From: SBAX01 sp964646605
GTDB lineage: Bacteria; Planctomycetota; Phycisphaerae; UBA1845
Assembly: GCA_964646605.1 (NCBI GenBank)
Contig: CAZYEX010000134.1
Location: 1 to 64,000 of the forward strand
Direction of reading: 5' to 3'
DNA length: 64,000 nucleotides
In this document: positions 60,312 through 64,000 of the stretch, piece by piece
Numbering within the stretch: position 1 is the stretch's first letter
How the letters are laid out: each line of letters opens with the position of its first letter
The notes under the pieces: model-generated
What the model was told of the DNA's origin: nothing
What the model saw: the letters and a program-made list of their open reading frames with translations, nothing else
Database searches by the model: none
Translations under genes and position numbers: made by a program

Positions 60312-60832
60312 CGACCCCAGCGGGGTCGTCTACAGTAGCCGTGGGCAAGTCCGCCTGAGGCGGACGCCGCCCACGGACAGCGAAACCCCAACGGTTCATT
60401 CGACCCTGACAGGGTCGCACAAGGCGCCGCCCGTTATGCAACCCTTACAGGGTTGTGGTTTCCTGGCGCGCCTCATTCCGGTGGCGGCGCTGCGCTTGCC
60501 ACCGGCTACTATAGCGCAGGCTTTCAGCCTGCAACGCGCCGCCCACGGAATCGTAATCGGCAGCCGCGACGATTCATTCGACCCCAGCGGGGTCGTCTAC
60601 AGTAGCCGTGGGCAGAGCGTAGCGCCGCCCACGGATACGGCGATCATTGATTCATCCGACCCTGAAAGGGTCGCATCCATTTGCGCGGGATAGACGACCC
60701 TTCCAGGGTCGTGATCTTCTTGGATCGATCCTATTCGGTGGCGGCGCTTCGCTTGCCACCGGCTACTATAGGGCAGGCTTTCAGCCTGCGACGGCTTGCC
60801 ACCGGCTACGATAGCGCAGGGTTTCAGCCTGC
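60312..60832. repeat. Patchwork of short hairpin repeats (REP-like cluster)
   Basis: The region between pyrD and tatC is packed with recurring units. A 36-bp block starting CGACCCCAGCGGGGTCG is present twice, identical, at 60312 and 60579. Four hairpins of type ACCCT-NNN-AGGGT lie at 60401, 60439, 60657 and 60694. Two copies of GCAGGCT-TTC-AGCCTGC are at 60516 and 60773, with a near-copy at 60816. CGGTGGCGGCG...GCTTGCCACCG hairpins occur at 60478 and 60736. CCGTGGGC/GCCCACGG arms also bracket the unit. No protein-like frame exists. The spacing is irregular, so it is not a CRISPR array; it resembles clustered REP/RAYT-type elements. Confidence 0.75.
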
Positions 60833-60924
60833 CACGGCTTGTCCCCGGGACACCCCATGGCCCTCGCATTCGGCGCAAGCCGAAAGGCATTGCGAGGCGG
60901 TCCTGTTGTTGCGACTTTGGGGCT

Positions 60925-61971
60925 TCATGACGCCGTCGGCGTGGCCTCAGCGCGTCGCCGCTCGAACAGCCGCGCCACCCGCAAGCCGATCTCGAAGAGC
61001 AGATACATCGGAACGGCGAGGAGCAATTGGTTGAGCACATCGGGCGAGGGAGTCATGACCGCCGAGGCCACGACGGTGCCAAGGATGACGTATCGCCGCG
61101 CTCCAGCCATCGTGGCCACGGACGCCAGTCCGCTCCACGAAAGAAAGACCACGACGATCGGCGTCTCGAAGGCCAGCCCAAAGGCCAAGGCCAGGACGAG
61201 CACGAAGGAAACGTATTGATCCACGGCGAACTGGCTTTGCATGGCCGGTGACACCGTGCCCGGCTCCAGCGCGATGGACCAAGGGCCCTCGCTCGTTTGG
61301 AACATCAATCGCCGCGTCGCAGCATTGATCCAATAGGCGCCTGGCGGAGCGTCCTGCGGATCGCTTCCTACGATGCGGACGCGCTGCGGATCGATTTCCT
61401 CCAGTGTGACCGCGGGAACCGGTTCCCGCGCCAGCAGAAGGGACTGCAGCGCCGAGGGGTTGAGATCCGCCGGTCCGAACGCGCGGTTGAAGGTGATGAA
61501 GAATTGCAACACCAGCGGCAGCACCAGAAAGTACAAGAACATCACGCCGATGATAAACATCCCCACCGACGACGCGATCACACCCGTGATGAAGCGCCGT
61601 TCGCGCGTGTACAGCCCGGTGGCCACGAAGCTCCACAGGTGGTACAGCACCCAAGGCATGGCCACGATCAGGGCGGAGAGGAAACTGATCTTCAAATAGG
61701 CCGTGAAGGCGTCCGTCGGGGCAAGGACTTGAAGATTGGGCTGCAACCCGTTGGCGAACTGCACGGTCCACAGGGGTCGGAAAATGATGTCCAGAATCCC
61801 GCGGCCGACCATGAGCGTGCCCACCGCCGCGGCCGCGACTCCCCCCAGCGCCCACAACAGCCGCGTGCGCAGCTCATCGAGATGATCGCCGAAGGACATG
61901 CGCGTGGATTCGATGACATGCTCTTCCCCGGCGGGTTCAGGAGAGTCAGCTCGCGTGAGGTCGTCCACCAT
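60925..61971 (-). CDS. tatC: Sec-independent translocase subunit TatC with periplasmic insertion
   Basis: 348 residues, about 90 longer than E. coli TatC. Six membrane helices are visible. The signal-binding N-terminus (MSFGDHLDELRTRLLWALG) and the conserved glutamate E269 in FGLAFETPIVV are intact, as is the C-terminal MTPSPDVLNQLLLAVPMYLLFEIGL. The extra sequence lies at ~163-248 between helices 3 and 4, on the periplasmic side. No tatA/B gene is adjacent. TatC recognises twin-arginine signals and exports folded proteins. Confidence 0.95.
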   Translation of the reverse strand: MVDDLTRADSPEPAGEEHVIESTRMSFGDHLDELRTRLLWALGGVAAAAVGTLMVGRGILDIIFRPLWTVQFANGLQPNLQVLAPTDAFTAYLKISFLSALIVAMPWVLYHLWSFVATGLYTRERRFITGVIASSVGMFIIGVMFLYFLVLPLVLQFFITFNRAFGPADLNPSALQSLLLAREPVPAVTLEEIDPQRVRIVGSDPQDAPPGAYWINAATRRLMFQTSEGPWSIALEPGTVSPAMQSQFAVDQYVSFVLVLALAFGLAFETPIVVVFLSWSGLASVATMAGARRYVILGTVVASAVMTPSPDVLNQLLLAVPMYLLFEIGLRVARLFERRRAEATPTAS

Positions 61972-62525
61972 AGCTTGCGGATACTATCGACCCGCAACGA
62001 CCGTCACCACAATCCGACGGCGCACCGTGCGGGAGGGTGTTTGCATGGGTCCATGTGGGACAGGCTCTCAACCGATGAAACGGCGCCGCGGACAAGTGGA
62101 GGCGCTGACACCATGGACTTGCGAGTCGTTTCATCCTTGGTGATCCGCTGTAGGCACGGCGAGCCACCCGGAGGGCGGACGAGCATGACAGGATCGTCCG
62201 CCCTCCGGCCGGCGACTCCCCCAGCGATGGAGTGGGTTTGGGTGGTTGGATTTCTCCGATCGGGGTCGGATGAGAAGGCCACAACCCAAGGCCCGAAACG
62301 GTCGATAATAGAGCCGTTCACGGGCGGACGGACGTAGGTGTGCATCCGATTCGTGAACCGAGGGTAGCACGCTGGCAGGCCGCCAATCGCCGCCGGAGGC
62401 GGAAGATGATTGATGGGGTCGTGGTTGGAGGTTAGTCTTGTGCATCCTCGATGCGAGACGGGCGTTCCGATCCGTCGCAACGGCGGTAAGGTCGGTGCCG
62501 TAGGGGAGAGCATCCGAGTCGCGTC
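61972..62525. other. Gene-free 554 bp divergent spacer
   Basis: Between tatC and the PH-like gene I find no convincing gene. Its main content is a very strong hairpin at 62168-62208. TCGATAATA near 62300 could be a -10 region for the rightward gene but lacks a clear -35. Confidence 0.4.
62168..62208. repeat. 15-bp perfect hairpin
   Basis: CCGGAGGGCGGACGA and its exact complement TCGTCCGCCCTCCGG flank an 11-base loop. The stem is unusually long and perfect and lies about 200 bases from tatC and 320 from the PH-like gene. There is no T-tract, so a simple terminator is unlikely. It may be a repeat element or an RNA structure. Confidence 0.6.
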
Positions 62526-63128
62526 ATGAATGCCTTGGGCGTCATCGGAATGGCGGATCGCACGGCCTGCGCTGCGGCCATGTCGGAAGCCCCGTCGCGC
62601 GCGTCGAGCGTTTCCACACGCTGGACGACGGTGCCCGGCGGTCTGGTCGATGGCGGGGAGATCGTCCTTCTGGCCATCAAGCCTTCCTTGTGGCGACCGG
62701 TGTTCGACTCGTCACCGTGGTTGGTGAGCAGCGCGATCTTGTCCGTGGCCCTGCTCTCCATGGGGAAGGCGATTCCCGGTTTGTCGGTGGCGACGACGGC
62801 CCAAGTCGTGCTGCTGGTGGGATTGACTCGACTGGCCGTCGCCCTTTTGCGCTGGACGACGACCTGGCACCTGCTCACCAATCGTCGGATTCTCGACGTT
62901 CACGGCATCCGGGCGCCCGTCATTCGATCCTGTCTGCTTGTTCACATTCGCAACACCTACGTCAACGTGGCTCCCCTCGAGAAGCTGGCATCGCTGGGGA
63001 CCATCACCTTCGTCACCGACCAGCCGGACGATCCGCCGCACGTGTGGCGATCGGTGAGTGAACCCGACGAGGTCCACCTCAAGATTCGTCGGGCGATCGA
63101 AAACGCCATCGACCAATACGGCATGTAA
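62526..63128 (+). CDS. Membrane protein with bacterial PH-like domain
   Basis: Up to 200 residues; a start at the third Met (MSEAPSRAS, 18 codons in) is equally plausible because neither has a good SD. Two hydrophobic segments (~65-85 and ~92-110) precede a PH-like fold beginning WHLLTNRRILDVHGIRAPVI and running through LGTITFVTD. This order (two helices, then LTNRRI) is the DUF304/YdbT-like bacterial PH architecture. The function of these proteins is not established. Confidence 0.8.
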   Translation: MNALGVIGMADRTACAAAMSEAPSRASSVSTRWTTVPGGLVDGGEIVLLAIKPSLWRPVFDSSPWLVSSAILSVALLSMGKAIPGLSVATTAQVVLLVGLTRLAVALLRWTTTWHLLTNRRILDVHGIRAPVIRSCLLVHIRNTYVNVAPLEKLASLGTITFVTDQPDDPPHVWRSVSEPDEVHLKIRRAIENAIDQYGM

Positions 63129-63133
63129 CGCCC

Positions 63134-63523
63134 TTACCCGATCCGCTGCCCGAAAGAGAACTCGACGATGTTGCCGTCGGGATCGGGCACCCCGCAGTAG
63201 TAGCCGACCACCGGTCCGGCATCGACTGGCGGCCAGTGGTTGGTCAGACCGTCGTCCGTGGCCTTGGAATGCGCCGCGTCCACCTCCGCCCGCGAGTCCA
63301 CGGCCATTCCGATATGTTGCCACGGCGGCTGGCGGTTCACCTCGTAGGGCTCTTCCAACAGAACAATCACGAACTTGGGCGGGTCCTCGCCCCATCCCAA
63401 CCAGGCCACGTGAATGCCGTGCTCTTGCCGCTCGTGGACGACGCGCATGCCGCAATAGCGTCGGTAGAACGCGATGGATCGTTCTAGGCTGCGGACTTGC
63501 AGTGCCACGTGCGTACACTTCAT
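63134..63523 (-). CDS. Glyoxalase/VOC-family protein
   Basis: 129 residues from MKCTHVALQV, 5 bases from the end of the convergent PH-like gene. The VOC fold has THVALQVRSLERSIAFYRRY, H in QHIGMAVDS and the closing DPDGNIVEFSFG with its metal-binding glutamate. The metal site (His, Glu) looks usable. It could be a lactoylglutathione lyase-like or dioxygenase-like enzyme; the motif does not decide which. ATG six codons upstream (MRRGIS) is a less likely start. Confidence 0.85.
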   Translation of the reverse strand: MKCTHVALQVRSLERSIAFYRRYCGMRVVHERQEHGIHVAWLGWGEDPPKFVIVLLEEPYEVNRQPPWQHIGMAVDSRAEVDAAHSKATDDGLTNHWPPVDAGPVVGYYCGVPDPDGNIVEFSFGQRIG

Positions 63524-63545
63524 CGAAATGCCCCGGCGCATGGCT

Positions 63546-64000
63546 TCATGGCGAATGGACGGTTTGCAAGGCGGATTCGACGGGCGTGGGACACCCCCGC
63601 ATTACATCATGCAGCCGATCAAAGACAAGCTCGGCAATTAGGGCGTGGACGGACTCGTTGGCGTGGGGGTCGAAGCGGTTCACCACGAGATCCGAGGGGT
63701 TTCGCCCCGAGAGCGGTTCGGTGAGGTCCACGGGTACCACGCCCTCGGCCTCAAAAAAATCCGCCACTTGGGCGGTCCACAGATGAGAGGAAGACACGTC
63801 CAGAAGATTGGGAATGATGACCGCGACGACGGTCGGCGTGTGATCCTGGTAGGCACGCACCAAATCGTGTAGGTCCGCGCGATGTGCGTCCCACACCGCG
63901 GGAGTCTGGTAGCACGCCTTCACGTAATTCCAGTACTCGGTGGACGCGGCATCCGTGAACCAGTTCCGCGTTCGCCAATAGATCAAGTTCGGCAGGTGGA
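63546..64000 (-). CDS. SGNH/GDSL-like hydrolase, C-terminal part (cut by window edge)
   Basis: The frame stays open to the window end, so the N-terminus is missing. A TTG near the edge is probably internal, because protein-like sequence (HLPNLIYWRTRNWF) continues past it. The visible ~150 residues include VVAVIIPNLLD, a strand typical of the SGNH fold, and a closing block with DPHANESVH, resembling the catalytic Asp-x-x-His of SGNH hydrolases. Planctomycetes encode many such proteins near polysaccharide genes. The Ser-containing first block lies outside the window. Confidence 0.65.
   Translation of the reverse strand, partial: HLPNLIYWRTRNWFTDAASTEYWNYVKACYQTPAVWDAHRADLHDLVRAYQDHTPTVVAVIIPNLLDVSSSHLWTAQVADFFEAEGVVPVDLTEPLSGRNPSDLVVNRFDPHANESVHALIAELVFDRLHDVMRGCPTPVESALQTVHSP

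Noticed and set aside
60312..60832. CRISPR array
   Set aside because: Repeats are of several kinds with irregular spacing, the spacers are not of uniform length and no cas gene is present.

Overview
The window reads like a chromosome segment of a high-GC member of the Planctomycetota, probably close to Phycisphaerae. This is inferred from several gene types that I associate with that group: secreted proteins with short C-terminal dockerin/EF-hand tails, GACC-type cysteine modules, a planctomycete-style Ser/Thr kinase, membrane proteins with a CDACGYDL-type zinc ribbon, a HscB with an N-terminal zinc ribbon, and many short palindromic intergenic repeats. I could not run a database search, so the taxonomy is an inference.

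Left edge (1-740): an ERCC4-type nuclease gene lies next to an isolated 3' half of a tRNA-Asn gene. This is the signature expected at the right end of an element integrated in tRNA-Asn, so the window probably begins inside an integrative element or prophage. From 741 to 8200 there are a secreted beta-helix protein, ispH coupled to a CDGSH iron-sulfur protein, an AT-richer islet of envelope proteins of unknown function, and galE. Two inverted copies of a ~160 bp element, each starting with a sigma70-like promoter, flank this stretch.

8.4-25 kb: a REC-GAF-HD-GYP regulator, DNA polymerase I, lipoproteins, a VOC protein, a Ser/Thr kinase interrupted in frame by two palindromic repeats, a DUF433/DUF5615 toxin-antitoxin pair with a frameshifted toxin, a zinc-ribbon membrane protein coupled to a phosphatase, hutI and an ABC exporter pair. 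25-28 kb: a PIN-type toxin-antitoxin pair, sucC without sucD, a second DUF433/DUF5615 pair (intact), and a small Kazal-like secreted protein.

28.3-35.6 kb is the metabolic centrepiece: ygfZ divergent from a complete ISC iron-sulfur assembly operon in the order iscR-iscS-iscU-iscA-hscB-hscA-fdx-iscX, with a dyad spanning the promoter upstream of iscR. 35.7-41.4 kb is an exopolysaccharide cluster (UDP-GlcNAc 2-epimerase, UDP-sugar dehydrogenase, epimerase, glycosyltransferase, deacetylase); a Wzz/GumC-like protein lies further on at 54.9 kb. 41.4-43.7 kb holds the lower kynurenine pathway (3-hydroxyanthranilate dioxygenase and ACMS decarboxylase) with a retropepsin-like protein between the two enzymes.

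43.9-64 kb: glutamate dehydrogenase, a 1058-residue cysteine-rich secreted protein, an orphan MacB-like permease, a sulfatase-fold/TPR lipoprotein, a PAS histidine kinase, a polysaccharide chain-length protein, a DUF6174/metallo-hydrolase pair, coaD divergent from pyrD, a ~520 bp patchwork of hairpin repeats, tatC with a large periplasmic insertion, a PH-like membrane protein, a glyoxalase-like protein and an SGNH-like gene cut by the window edge.
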